A stretch of 32,196 nt of DNA from an uncultured Roseburia sp. Its GTDB lineage: Bacteria > Bacillota > Clostridia > Lachnospirales > Lachnospiraceae. Below, piece by piece: positions 9,332-24,280 of the stretch. Below the pieces are notes generated by a model. The model was not told the origin of the DNA. It saw nothing but the letters and a program-made list of their open reading frames with translations, and ran no database searches. Every line of letters begins with the position of its first letter. Position 1 is the first letter of the stretch. The translations under genes were made by a program, and so were the position numbers. The DNA lies in assembly GCA_947628935.1 (NCBI GenBank), contig CANRBT010000006.1, positions 1-32,196 of the forward strand, given 5' to 3'.

Positions 9332-11311
9332 CTACTCTTTTTTCATTCTATGCACATGCTTCCTTCTCATGCGCCTGATCAATTTTACCACGAATACCAC
9401 AAGGAGTACAACAACGATTATCAGAACCAGTGCCACCCCGACGATCATGGCGGTAAACCTGTTTGGATGGCTAAGGCGCGCCCCAAGGCTCGTATCTTCC
9501 TCCACGACCTTGCGTCCCTGCCACTCCCCGTAGCTTGCCGGCACATCCGCAACGCCGTCCCCGCTCACATCCGGGAAGGATTCCATGTAGCCTGCGATCG
9601 CCGCCCACGCCTTCATCTCTCTGCCGTCTTCGTACAGGATCGCATCCTCAAAGTCGGTGATCGGCGTCCCGTCCGCATATTTCGGCACGAGCGAAAGCAA
9701 TCCATAGGACATGTCCGTCACGGCGCCCAGCATCTGTCCGCTATAGAGATCCGCGACCACACGATAAAGCCTGTCATCCTCGATCTCAACACGACCGCCG
9801 TCCGCTCCCACAAGATAGACGTCCGTGACGCGGTTTAAGAACATCCGGTTCGGATTATAGCTAAAATGCATGCCGCTGATATACAGCCTCGCGGTCTTCA
9901 TCAGATCGGACACGGACGCGTCGATCTCCGCCGCGATCTTTAACTCTTCCCCCGTCAGGTACAGACTGATGAGCGGATATCCCGGCACGCCGTCCGCTCC
10001 GATACCGAGAGAAAAGGAATTAAAGACCTGTTCCGTCGTGATGTCTCCGGTCGTGTAGGTATCGCGCACCGTCCCGCTGGGAACGACCGCAAAATCTACC
10101 GGCACGCCGTCATAATCAGAGGAGTTCTCCACGGCATATTGATAGGCATCTGCAATGATGCTGCCAAGGTTGTGCTCCGTATGTACATTTTCCAGCTCGT
10201 CGAGCGTATCGAACGAGATCTCGTTATGCGCAAGCACCTGATCCGTGGTATATCCAAACTGAGACAGGTAGTTCGCATCGACCGATTTCATAAACCCGTC
10301 GATCTTCGCCTGGACTGCCGGATCCTCCGGTACAGACTCATCGATGGAGATCAGCTCGTACCGGGTCATCTCCCAGCGGCCGTTCTCCTTTTGCCGCATT
10401 GAGAGGGAACCGATGCGTTTTCCGTACTCGCCCGTAGAGACGATATAGGTGTCGCCATGCACGATCGGCTCCTCCAGATCCGTATGCGTATGCCCGCTGA
10501 TGATCAGATCCAGCTCCGGAACGCTCTTTGCCAGAATCTCATCCTCCGATTTGCTCTCATCCTCCCAGGTTCCGCTATGCGAAACGCAGGCGATCATGTC
10601 GACGTCCTCCTTCTCTTTGATCGCAGCAACGGTCTCCTTCACAGCTTCCACGGGATCACGGAAAAGCAGCTCGCAGGTCGGTGCGCATGCCAGCGCATCG
10701 ATCCCGAACACCCCGATGACGGCGACGTCCACATCGCCCTTCTCCAACACCACATAATCCTTTACGCCATATGCGTCAAATCCATCGGCGATGAGGCGCT
10801 GTCCTTCGCTGAGTCCCTCCGCCTCCATCGCCTCCCAGTCCACATTGCAGACAACAAGTTCCGGCAACGCATCGCCGCTCGCCGCGGCACTTTTAAGCAT
10901 ATTTGACAGTCCCTTTGAGCGATAATCAAATTCGTGGTTGCCTAACGTCGTCACCTCCGTACCGATTGCGCCAAGCATGCGAAGCTCCGCCGCTTCCTCC
11001 TCAAACACGGTCTGCACCAGCGTTCCCATGGAAAAATCTCCGCCGTCCAGGATCAGCGTGTCCGGATTTTTTTCCCGCTGCCCATCCATCACAGTCTTAA
11101 TCCGTGCAAACCCCCCCGCCAGCCGTTCCTCGCCATCCACGACAGTCGAAAAGCTGTCGAGATGGGAGTGGGTGTCATGCGTAAACAGTACATCCAGTTC
11201 CTTGGCTGCAGCTTCTGTCTGCGTCTCTGCACACAGCGTTACCTGCCCTATCATGGAAATTCCCAACCATGCTGCCAGCGCTCCTGACAGGAGCCGTTTC
11301 CCATACATCAT
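9332..11311 (-). CDS. Bifunctional metallophosphatase/5'-nucleotidase (UshA-like), membrane-anchored
   Basis: 659-aa ORF; signal peptide, VLFTHDTHSHLDS, LILDGGDFSMGT, TLGNHEFDY, IISGHTHTDL; C-terminal nucleotidase domain and a C-terminal TM segment with basic tail. Confidence 0.92.
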   Translation of the reverse strand: MMYGKRLLSGALAAWLGISMIGQVTLCAETQTEAAAKELDVLFTHDTHSHLDSFSTVVDGEERLAGGFARIKTVMDGQREKNPDTLILDGGDFSMGTLVQTVFEEEAAELRMLGAIGTEVTTLGNHEFDYRSKGLSNMLKSAAASGDALPELVVCNVDWEAMEAEGLSEGQRLIADGFDAYGVKDYVVLEKGDVDVAVIGVFGIDALACAPTCELLFRDPVEAVKETVAAIKEKEDVDMIACVSHSGTWEDESKSEDEILAKSVPELDLIISGHTHTDLEEPIVHGDTYIVSTGEYGKRIGSLSMRQKENGRWEMTRYELISIDESVPEDPAVQAKIDGFMKSVDANYLSQFGYTTDQVLAHNEISFDTLDELENVHTEHNLGSIIADAYQYAVENSSDYDGVPVDFAVVPSGTVRDTYTTGDITTEQVFNSFSLGIGADGVPGYPLISLYLTGEELKIAAEIDASVSDLMKTARLYISGMHFSYNPNRMFLNRVTDVYLVGADGGRVEIEDDRLYRVVADLYSGQMLGAVTDMSYGLLSLVPKYADGTPITDFEDAILYEDGREMKAWAAIAGYMESFPDVSGDGVADVPASYGEWQGRKVVEEDTSLGARLSHPNRFTAMIVGVALVLIIVVVLLVVFVVKLIRRMRRKHVHRMKKE

Positions 11312-11390
11312 TTTCCTCCCCCTTCTCTTTTGTCCCCTCTCATGTTACACGAACGATGCCTTCTTTTCCCAAAAGCACAGATACAAATTT

Positions 11391-11419
11391 ATTTTACCGG
11401 ATTTTCGCAGATCTGTAAA
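11391..11419 (-). promoter_or_regulatory. Predicted promoter of the 5'-nucleotidase gene
   Basis: Minus strand TTTACA - 17 nt - TAAAAT. Confidence 0.55.
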
Positions 11420-11441
11420 CACGGAAGCGCCTTCCGTCCTC

Positions 11442-12623
11442 CTATCCCGCCCGATATACGATATTTCCGTCTATTATTGTAAATAAAATCCGCGAATCAA
11501 CCGCATACGGTGTTCCTTTTACAAGCACAAGATCCGCATCCTTTCCCTCCTCGATGCTGCCGACCCTGTCCTCGGCGCCGATATGCCGCGCGGCGTTGAT
11601 CGTGATCGCCTGAAGCGCGTCGAACTCCTTCATTCCGCAATAGATCGCACGTCCCGCGCAGAGCGCAAGGTAGCGCTCCTCGATCACAGGGGAGTCCGTG
11701 ATAATAGATACCTGACACCCTGCTTCCGCCAGAATGCCCGGTGTCGAAAATCCCTTATTTTTCAGCTCATACTTTGTCGCATGCCCAAAAGAGGGTCCTA
11801 CTGCAACCGGATACCCCTCCTTTGCCAGATCCGCGGCAATTAATGCGCCGTCTGTCGTATGGTCAAGTCTCAGATCCAGGTGAAATTCCTTTGCGATACG
11901 GATCGCGGTAAAGATATCGTCCGCCCGATGCACATGCGCTTTCAGCGGAAGTGTTCCGCGAACGACCGGAAGCAGCGCCTCCAGCTTGGCGTCATAGGCG
12001 GGCAGTTTGGCGTAATCCGTATGTTCGGGATATCCTGCCGCTTTCTGTTTTTCTCCGTAGATCATGGCCTGGTGCAGCATCTCCCGCAGCTTCGCCGCCA
12101 CAGACATCCGGGAGTAGACCCCCTTGTCTTTATAGCAGGTCTTTGGGTTCTCGCCAAAGGCAATCTTCATCGCAGACTTCTCTTTTACGATCATATCATC
12201 CACGCGTGTGCCGTAGGTCTTCACCACGCAGAAGGTCCCGCCAATGATATTGGAACTCCCGGGTCCTGTCGAGACACAGGTCACGCCGCCTTCGCGCGCC
12301 ATACGAAAGGTCTCATCCTGTGGATTGATGGCATCGACCGCCGAGAGCTGCGGAGTCACCGGATCGCCGAGCTCATTGAAATCCTCCCCCGCAAAGCCGA
12401 CGGCATACCCATCCAGCCCAAGGTGGCAATGTGCATCCACAAAGCCCGGATACACATCCAGCCCTGTTGCATCGATCACCTTTGCCTCATTGATGATCTT
12501 ACCTTCCAGAACCGGCGCGATCTTTTTGATTTTTCCGTCCTCGGCCAGTATATCCGCCACGAATGGTTCCTCCTCAATGGCATTGTGTATGGTCCCTTGT
12601 TTGATCAGCAGATACCGTTCCAT
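11442..12623 (-). CDS. Amidohydrolase (imidazolonepropionase/dihydroorotase-like superfamily)
   Basis: GLDVYPGFVDAHCHLG, KAHVHRADDI, DHTTDGALIAADLA, ITINAARHIGAEDRVGSIEEGKDADLVLVKG; start taken at MERYLLIKQG (12623) rather than the longer ORF that runs into the atp terminator. Confidence 0.9.
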   Translation of the reverse strand: MERYLLIKQGTIHNAIEEEPFVADILAEDGKIKKIAPVLEGKIINEAKVIDATGLDVYPGFVDAHCHLGLDGYAVGFAGEDFNELGDPVTPQLSAVDAINPQDETFRMAREGGVTCVSTGPGSSNIIGGTFCVVKTYGTRVDDMIVKEKSAMKIAFGENPKTCYKDKGVYSRMSVAAKLREMLHQAMIYGEKQKAAGYPEHTDYAKLPAYDAKLEALLPVVRGTLPLKAHVHRADDIFTAIRIAKEFHLDLRLDHTTDGALIAADLAKEGYPVAVGPSFGHATKYELKNKGFSTPGILAEAGCQVSIITDSPVIEERYLALCAGRAIYCGMKEFDALQAITINAARHIGAEDRVGSIEEGKDADLVLVKGTPYAVDSRILFTIIDGNIVYRAG

Positions 12624-12717
12624 CTCTTTTTGCCCTTTCCAAATTGATCTTCTGATAGCCTTTCCGTTTTCCAACCGTACTATACAACAAAGGCTGCCGT
12701 CCAAAAAAGATGTAAAA

Positions 12718-12746
12718 ATCCCTGTGAAAAAAATTCTCACAGGGAT
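12718..12746 (-). terminator. Rho-independent terminator of the atp operon
   Basis: ATCCCTGTGA/TCACAGGGAT perfect 10-bp stem followed on minus strand by TTTT. Confidence 0.85.
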
Positions 12747-12751
12747 CTTTG

Positions 12752-13162
12752 TTATTTTGCAATGTCGAGCCGCACCAACGCTTTGCGCAGTGCAAATTCG
12801 GCACGCTTAATGTCAATTGACTCCGCCTTGCTTGCAAGCCGTTCCTCCGCACGTCGCTTTGCCTGTTCTGCCCGGCTCTTATCAATTTCGTCCGGCCACT
12901 CTGCGATCTCTGCGAGAAGTGTTACCTTTTCCGGCAGAATCTCCGCAAAACCGGAATGGACTGCCGCGACGACATCCTCCTCCCCGTCGTTGTGGATCCG
13001 AACGATTCCGGGGGCGAGCACAGTCGTGAGCGGGATGTGTCTCTTGTAAACCCCCAGCTCTCCGGCAGCCGTATTAAATTCGATCATCGTCGCTTCTCCA
13101 GTGTGGAACACACGGTCTGGCGTGATGATCTCCACCTGAAAAACCTTGCTATCCTCTGCCAT
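12752..13162 (-). CDS. atpC: F1 ATP synthase epsilon subunit
   Basis: 136 aa; FQVEIITPDRVFHTGEATMIEFNTAAGELGVYKRHIPLTTVLAPG; position after atpD. Confidence 0.95.
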   Translation of the reverse strand: MAEDSKVFQVEIITPDRVFHTGEATMIEFNTAAGELGVYKRHIPLTTVLAPGIVRIHNDGEEDVVAAVHSGFAEILPEKVTLLAEIAEWPDEIDKSRAEQAKRRAEERLASKAESIDIKRAEFALRKALVRLDIAK

Positions 13163-13195
13163 GACTATCCTCCATACTGCTCATTGTCACGCAAA

Positions 13196-15486
<2,291 letters not shown>

Positions 15487-15513
15487 AATCGAAACACCGC
15501 CTTTCTGCCTGTC

Positions 15514-17572
<2,059 letters not shown>

Positions 17573-17585
<13 letters not shown>

Positions 17586-18097
17586 GTCGAATCACCCATT
17601 TCTTTTAACGTCTCTTCCACCAGCGCATCCTGTACCGTTGCGTTGATGTTCGCCGCGACGACCTTTGCCGCCATCATGGACGCAACCGTGATCATTTCCT
17701 GCTTTACCTCATCCATCACACGCTTCTTGGAAAGCTCTGCCTCCTCGTTCGCTCGCTGGATGATACGTGCCGCCTCCTCCTTGGCATCCCCCTCAATGCG
17801 CGCAGCATTCTTCTGCGCCTTCTGGCGGGCTTCCGCGAGGATCTGCTCTGCCTCCTTGTCGATGTCCTTAAGCTTTGCCTCGTATTCTGCCTTGAGTGCA
17901 GCCGCATCCTTCTTGTCGCTCTCCGCCGCCTCAATGTCTCCGGCGATCCTCTGCCGTCTGTCCTCGAGCATCTTCCGCACAGGATTAAAGAGCAGCTTTG
18001 ACATGATCAAAAACAGGAAGAACACTGCCATTGCCATCAGCGCTGTGTCATGCAGAAGCTGAGCGTCAAGATTGAAAAGTCTTGTCATCTCCTCCAA
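17573..18097 (-). CDS. atpF: Fo ATP synthase subunit b
   Basis: 174 aa; N-terminal TM, LLFNPVRKMLEDRRQRIAGDIEAAE and long Ala-rich coiled coil. Confidence 0.96.
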
Positions 18098-18143
18098 GGT
18101 CTGGCCTCCTTTCCGTATTATTTTTCATCAAACCGCGTCCCTC

Positions 18144-18410
<267 letters not shown>

Positions 18411-18470
18411 CTAAAAAATAAAATTTTTCTGAGACAGCGCCCAGGCAGTTATCCCGGACAGATGTCCCGA

Positions 18471-19208
18471 CTACTCCGTCTCATAGTTCTGACTAATGTA
18501 TGTCATGGTCAACATACAGAACACATACGTCTGGATCGCTCCGGAGAACAGATCAAAGTACGCGTGGAGAGCTCCCGGCCAAAAATAGGCAAATTTGCTC
18601 AGCAGCCCATACACCAGCGCCATCATGACCGTCCCGGAAAGCACGTTTGCAAACAGACGCAGGGAAAGCGATACCGGAACCGCGATCTCACTGATCAGGT
18701 TGATCGGGAACCAGATTGGCAGCCACGGCGGAAGCGGCGAGCACATGTCTGTCCAAATCTGTTTCATCGGCAGATTCTTGAACTGCGTGATATGGATCAG
18801 ACAGAATGTGATCAGTCCCAGCGCGAACGTTGTACCGTAATCCGCTGTCGGCGGTCTTAAGCCGAACAGACCGGATATATTGCTGAGCAGGATGAACACA
18901 AAGATCGTGCTGATGTAATTGACGAACTTCGGCGCTGCAATCTTTCCCATCGTCCCGTACACAACGCCGTCAAGCTTCTCGACCATGAGCTCGATCACGT
19001 TCTGAAACCCCTCCGGTATCTCCTTGGCATGCTTCATCGCGCGGTTCGCGGCGATCGCCAGGGCGATCATCAAAAGCATGACGATGAGAATACAGACATG
19101 CGAGGTAGTGATCCAGACCGTCTGTCCAAAGAGCTTGTAGGATATGATCCCGTGTATCATAAAATCAATATTGTCGGCGCCGGCTGACATCAAAATAGCA
19201 TTGTTCAC
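18471..19208 (-). CDS. atpB: Fo ATP synthase subunit a
   Basis: 245 aa; SLSLRLFANVLSGTVMMALVY with conserved stator Arg; GAIQTYVFCMLTMTYI C-terminus. Confidence 0.97.
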   Translation of the reverse strand: MNNAILMSAGADNIDFMIHGIISYKLFGQTVWITTSHVCILIVMLLMIALAIAANRAMKHAKEIPEGFQNVIELMVEKLDGVVYGTMGKIAAPKFVNYISTIFVFILLSNISGLFGLRPPTADYGTTFALGLITFCLIHITQFKNLPMKQIWTDMCSPLPPWLPIWFPINLISEIAVPVSLSLRLFANVLSGTVMMALVYGLLSKFAYFWPGALHAYFDLFSGAIQTYVFCMLTMTYISQNYETE

Positions 19209-19283
19209 AATTTCACCTCCTTCACAATAGATTCTTTTCCTTCTTAAGAGAAGGCGCGACCCCCTGCCCTTGCAGCATGGCCG

Positions 19284-19703
19284 TCAGTGACGCGACCTCC
19301 AATGAGAAATAACTTTATGTGCAAAGGGCTGCAGATATGCGGATACCTTCAACCCCAGAACACCGATAAAAGCAACGATGGGATTGCCCAGCTCCCATCT
19401 CATCATAACAAAAAAAACAATGACTACGACCAGATACCGCAGCACGGACTTTGCCACGATCCGTCTCTGTGCGCCGGACATCCCATAGACATCCACGGCA
19501 TCCTGCAGTATCATCGCCATATGGATCGCCATCCCAATCGCAACGGCAAGCCCGATGGCAAGCCCTGTCGTATAGCGGAGCCTGTCCTCCGCAAACCAGA
19601 CCCCGATGAGCTCCACAGCCGCCCCATACACCAGAATTCCCAGAACCAGCCCGGGCAATGCGCTATTTAGTCTTCTCAGCATGATCTTTGTCCGACTCAC
19701 CAT
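19284..19703 (-). CDS. ATP synthase subunit I-like protein
   Basis: Hydrophobic MVSRTKIMLRRLNSALPGLVLGILVYGAAVELIGVWFA...; immediately upstream of atpB and overlapping the AtpZ-like ORF; start 19703 or 19682. Confidence 0.75.
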   Translation of the reverse strand: MVSRTKIMLRRLNSALPGLVLGILVYGAAVELIGVWFAEDRLRYTTGLAIGLAVAIGMAIHMAMILQDAVDVYGMSGAQRRIVAKSVLRYLVVVIVFFVMMRWELGNPIVAFIGVLGLKVSAYLQPFAHKVISHWRSRH

Positions 19704-19914
19704 CCTGTCCGTATATCTTCTTTGCCATCTTAAAAATATTGGTAAATCCCGCCAGCGCGCCCACGATAAACAGCGGCACTGCGACCACGGGAATGTCATA
19801 GCGCTCTCCGAGCCATACCCCAAACATCGTGCACATAAAAATGGGCACAATCATATTGAGCCCGAACTGCAGGATCAGAGTCAGGGATTGAACTATTTTG
19901 CGTTTGTCCTTCAT
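19663..19914 (-). CDS. AtpZ/AtpI family protein
   Basis: MKDKRKIVQSLTLILQFGLNMIVPIFMCTMFGVWLGERYDIP...GFTNIFKMAKKIY; first gene of the atp operon; start MKDKRK chosen after AGGGGAGG-like RBS. Confidence 0.85.
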   Translation of the reverse strand: MKDKRKIVQSLTLILQFGLNMIVPIFMCTMFGVWLGERYDIPVVAVPLFIVGALAGFTNIFKMAKKIYGQDGESDKDHAEKTK

Positions 19915-19957
19915 ATCCCGTCCTCCCCTGCCCATACTGCTGATTGCTTACTTGTAC

Positions 19958-19985
19958 ATTATACCATTTTTCCCATTTTTGTCCA
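19958..19985 (-). promoter_or_regulatory. Predicted promoter of the atp operon
   Basis: Minus strand TGGACA - 16 nt - TATAAT with extended -10 (TGGTATAAT). Confidence 0.65.
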
Positions 19986-20015
19986 TGAAGTAATGCATTT
20001 TTTTGTGCATTTCTT

Positions 20016-20501
20016 CTATAGGGAGATATGCACCTCCCGGTTGGTGTGCTCATACCTCCGCAGCTCCACGCCTGCCGCGTGCAGCATCCGCTTGGACGCA
20101 ATGACAGCCGCCGTGCCGTCGTATTTATCACTGTCGTACACGATACATCGGATCCCCGACTGAATGATCGCCTTCGCACACTCGTTGCAGGGGAACAGCG
20201 TCACATACAGCGTCGCCCCCTCCAGGCTTCCTCCCCGGTAGTTTAAGATCGCGTTCAGCTCGCTGTGCGTCGTGTAAAAGTATTTGCTCTCGAGCGGCTC
20301 TCCCTCGCGTGCCCACGGGAACTCGTCATCCGAGCAGCCGATCGGAAACCCGTTGTAGCCCATCGACAGGATCTTGTGGTCCTGGCTGACGATACATGCG
20401 CCGACCTGCGTATTGGGATCCTTGGAACGCATACCGGAAAGCTTTGCCACTCCCATAAAATATTCGTCCCAGCTGATATAATCCGTTCTTTTCCCGGTCA
20501 T
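20016..20501 (-). CDS. dCMP deaminase (ComEB-like cytidine/deoxycytidylate deaminase)
   Basis: MTGKRTDYISWDEYFMGVAKLSGMRSKDPNTQVGACIV...THSELNAIL...LFPCNECAKAIIQSGI zinc motif; start at 20501 after GGAGGGGAC RBS. Confidence 0.93.
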   Translation of the reverse strand: MTGKRTDYISWDEYFMGVAKLSGMRSKDPNTQVGACIVSQDHKILSMGYNGFPIGCSDDEFPWAREGEPLESKYFYTTHSELNAILNYRGGSLEGATLYVTLFPCNECAKAIIQSGIRCIVYDSDKYDGTAAVIASKRMLHAAGVELRRYEHTNREVHISL

Positions 20502-20523
20502 GTCCCCTCCCTGTGCCACACAC

Positions 20524-21153
20524 TCACTTTGTACCAAAAATGCGGTCCCCCGCATCGCCCAATCCGGGCACGATATAACCGTGCTCATTGAGGTGGTCGT
20601 CCAGCGCCCCAATATAGATATCCACATCCGAATGTGCTTCCTGCATCTTTTTTACGCCCTCAGGTGCCGCGATGATGCACATGAAGCGGATATTTTTTAC
20701 ACCTCTGTCCTTCAATATCCGGATCGCTGCCGCGGAGGAACCTCCTGTTGCGAGCATCGGATCGACGACAAACACCTCGCGGTTCGCACAGTCGTCCGGC
20801 AGCTTGCAGTAGTACTCGACAGGCTGAAGCGTCTTCGGATCCCGATAAAGCCCGATATGACCGACCTTGGCGGCAGGGATCATCGACAGCATTCCGTCTA
20901 CCATGCCAAGACCCGCCCGCAAGATCGGGATCACAGCCAGCTTTTTGCCGTACAGCTCTTTTGCCGTCGTCCTGCAGATCGGCGTAGTAATCTCCACATC
21001 AACCAGCTTCAGATCTCTCGTCGCCTCATAGCACATCAGCATGGCGATCTCCCCGATCAGCGACCGGAAATCCTTTGCCCCTGTCTCCTCCCTGCGGATG
21101 ATCCCTATCTTGTGCTGTATCAGAGGATGATCCATAACCACTACTTTTGACAT
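20524..21153 (-). CDS. upp: Uracil phosphoribosyltransferase
   Basis: 209 aa; [41 protein letters not shown] loop, [17 protein letters not shown]. Confidence 0.98.
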   Translation of the reverse strand: MSKVVVMDHPLIQHKIGIIRREETGAKDFRSLIGEIAMLMCYEATRDLKLVDVEITTPICRTTAKELYGKKLAVIPILRAGLGMVDGMLSMIPAAKVGHIGLYRDPKTLQPVEYYCKLPDDCANREVFVVDPMLATGGSSAAAIRILKDRGVKNIRFMCIIAAPEGVKKMQEAHSDVDIYIGALDDHLNEHGYIVPGLGDAGDRIFGTK

Positions 21154-21168
21154 TTTTCATGATCCTCT

Positions 21169-21627
21169 CTATTCTGCCTCGTTTAACAGATTCACCAGTT
21201 TCAGTATGCTCTTTTTCAACGTCTCGTAACACAGCCCGTATGCCTGCAGAACGCCGCCGTAGGGATTGATGATCTCCAGCTCATCTCCGACCAGCTCCGT
21301 CAGGACAAACACGTTCTCGGGATCCGCGCTCTCATACTTTTCAAGCACCTTTTCCCGCTGCGTGCGCTCCATCACGAGCACAAGCGTATCCTCCGTAAAA
21401 TCCTCCTCCGTCAGCTGCGTGGAGGTAAATCCTTCCATATTGATCCCGTTGCTGATCAGCACTGCCTCTGCCTTCTGGTTCATCGGCTCGGGGAACAGCA
21501 CCACCAGCCCGCGCGCAAGAACCTCCACGGGTCTTTTGAGAGGGCATTCCCTCAGGATCCCCGCTGCCATCGGCGCCCTGCAGGCGCCGGTCCCTGTGAC
21601 AAACATGACTCGATTGTATTGCTTCAT
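21169..21627 (-). CDS. Low-molecular-weight protein phosphatase-fold protein (YwlE-position), predicted catalytically inactive
   Basis: 152 aa; VMFVTGTGACRAPMAAGIL aligns with FVCTGNTCRSPMA but without the nucleophilic Cys; EIINPYGG aligns with the DP(F/Y)GG general-acid loop with D->N. Confidence 0.85.
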   Translation of the reverse strand: MKQYNRVMFVTGTGACRAPMAAGILRECPLKRPVEVLARGLVVLFPEPMNQKAEAVLISNGINMEGFTSTQLTEEDFTEDTLVLVMERTQREKVLEKYESADPENVFVLTELVGDELEIINPYGGVLQAYGLCYETLKKSILKLVNLLNEAE

Positions 21628-21633
21628 AACGAT

Positions 21634-22698
21634 TTATCCGTCCTTTTCCACTGTGATCACCTGATGACCTGCCGCTTTCAGCAGTCGGTTCATGATGGCA
21701 TGTCCGATACGCGGTGTCGCAAAGCTCTCCGAATAAATCACATCCACGGCAAGGTCATCAAACTCGCGCAGCAGCTGATAAAGATGCCTCGCGATCGCAT
21801 CCTCATCGCTGCGGGCTCCAATGCTTCTGATATAGTCCGCCCGGTACAGACTCCGCGTCTCGTCCGTGGCAAGGATCCCTGTCTTTTCTCCTCTTGTCTG
21901 CCGCTCCGCCGCCAGCCGGTTGATCCTTGCTACGACCCGATCCGTATCTCCCTCCACGATCACCAGCTCCGCCCTCGGCGCATAGTGACGGTATTTCATG
22001 CCCGGCGCTTTCGGCTTTTGTCCCGAATCCGCCGCAATGATCCCGGGATCCACGCACACCTCCGTGCCGAGCGCCTCCCTTAGCATCTCCCTTGTGATAT
22101 AGCCCGGCCGCAAAATCATGGGAACCTGCTCCGTGAGGTCAACGATCGTGGATTCTATGCCAATCCCTACCGCTCCGCCGTCCAGCACCATGGGAATACG
22201 TCCCTCCATATCACACATCACATGCTCCGCCGTAGTCGGACTCGGTCTGCCGGAGGTATTTGCGCTCGGCGCCGCGATCAGTCGACCGCTCTCCTCGATC
22301 AGACGCAGCGCGACCGGATGATCCGGCATCCGCACGGCGACGGTCTCCATGCCGCCTGTCGTCTCCGGCGGGACCCGGTCACTTTTCCAGAGGATCATCG
22401 TCAGCGGTCCCGGCCAGAATGCATCCGCAAGCCGCTCTGCCCATACAGGAATGTCCCTAGCGACCGTGAAAAGATCCTCCCGCCGGGAAATATGCACGAT
22501 CAACGGATTATCGGACGGCCGCCCTTTTGCGGCATAGATCTTCCTGGCCGCCTGGGACGAAAGCGCATCCGCACCCAATCCGTACACAGTCTCTGTCGGA
22601 AACGCCACAAGCCCGCCCTCACGGATAATGGCTGCCGCGACCGAGATCGCGGAAGCGTCAATATCGGTTGGATCTATCACGATTCGTTTCGTCTCCAT
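21634..22698 (-). CDS. L-threonylcarbamoyladenylate synthase (Sua5/YwlC/TsaC)
   Basis: GGLVAFPTETVYGLGADA, KGRPSDNPLIVHI, PSANTSGRPSPT; Sua5 C-terminal domain PGMKYRHYAPRAEL; start METKRIVIDP at 22698. Confidence 0.96.
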   Translation of the reverse strand: METKRIVIDPTDIDASAISVAAAIIREGGLVAFPTETVYGLGADALSSQAARKIYAAKGRPSDNPLIVHISRREDLFTVARDIPVWAERLADAFWPGPLTMILWKSDRVPPETTGGMETVAVRMPDHPVALRLIEESGRLIAAPSANTSGRPSPTTAEHVMCDMEGRIPMVLDGGAVGIGIESTIVDLTEQVPMILRPGYITREMLREALGTEVCVDPGIIAADSGQKPKAPGMKYRHYAPRAELVIVEGDTDRVVARINRLAAERQTRGEKTGILATDETRSLYRADYIRSIGARSDEDAIARHLYQLLREFDDLAVDVIYSESFATPRIGHAIMNRLLKAAGHQVITVEKDG

Positions 22699-22755
22699 GT
22701 TTCGCTCCGTTTCGTTTTGAACATTATCGCACACTTCTAAAAAATAGGCAACTAC

Positions 22756-22784
22756 TTGCCATGTTTTTGTAAATATGGCATAAT
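22756..22784 (+). promoter_or_regulatory. Predicted promoter of galactose mutarotase gene
   Basis: TTGCCA - 17 nt - CATAAT, overlapped by TGCCAT/ATGGCA inverted repeat. Confidence 0.6.
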
Positions 22785-22860
22785 GAAGTGCATTGGATTA
22801 TTTCCGATATTGGAAAAATGAATGGGATCTGGAATCCCATACAACGGAAAGGGGTTTTAT

Positions 22861-24233
<1,373 letters not shown>

Positions 24234-24254
24234 TCCGCTCATAACAGCACACGA

Positions 24255-24280
24255 AAAGCCGTCACGGTTGTGACGGCTTT
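24255..24280. terminator. Convergent (bidirectional) Rho-independent terminator
   Basis: AAAGCCGTCAC-GGTT-GTGACGGCTTT perfect stem, T-rich tract on + side; sits between ferredoxin (+) and MerR (-) genes and overlaps the MerR stop. Confidence 0.85.

Noticed and set aside
8559-9533. 324-aa + strand ORF spanning the coiled-coil gene and the 5'-nucleotidase 3' end
   Set aside because: Crosses two minus-strand genes and a gene boundary; leucine/arginine-rich shadow of a coiled coil.
11859-12647. 262-aa + strand ORF opposite the amidohydrolase
   Set aside because: Antisense to a conserved enzyme; no family features.
19284-19935. Two small membrane ORFs before atpB as a possible novel system
   Set aside because: Matches the common AtpZ/AtpI arrangement at the head of clostridial atp operons.
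20265-20290. dCMP deaminase zinc motif reads HSE rather than the more familiar HAE
   Set aside because: The zinc-binding His, catalytic Glu and PCxxC are intact; the middle residue varies in this family, so not evidence of altered function.
22257-22740. Short overlapping + strand ORFs opposite Sua5
   Set aside because: No domain features; opposite a conserved gene.
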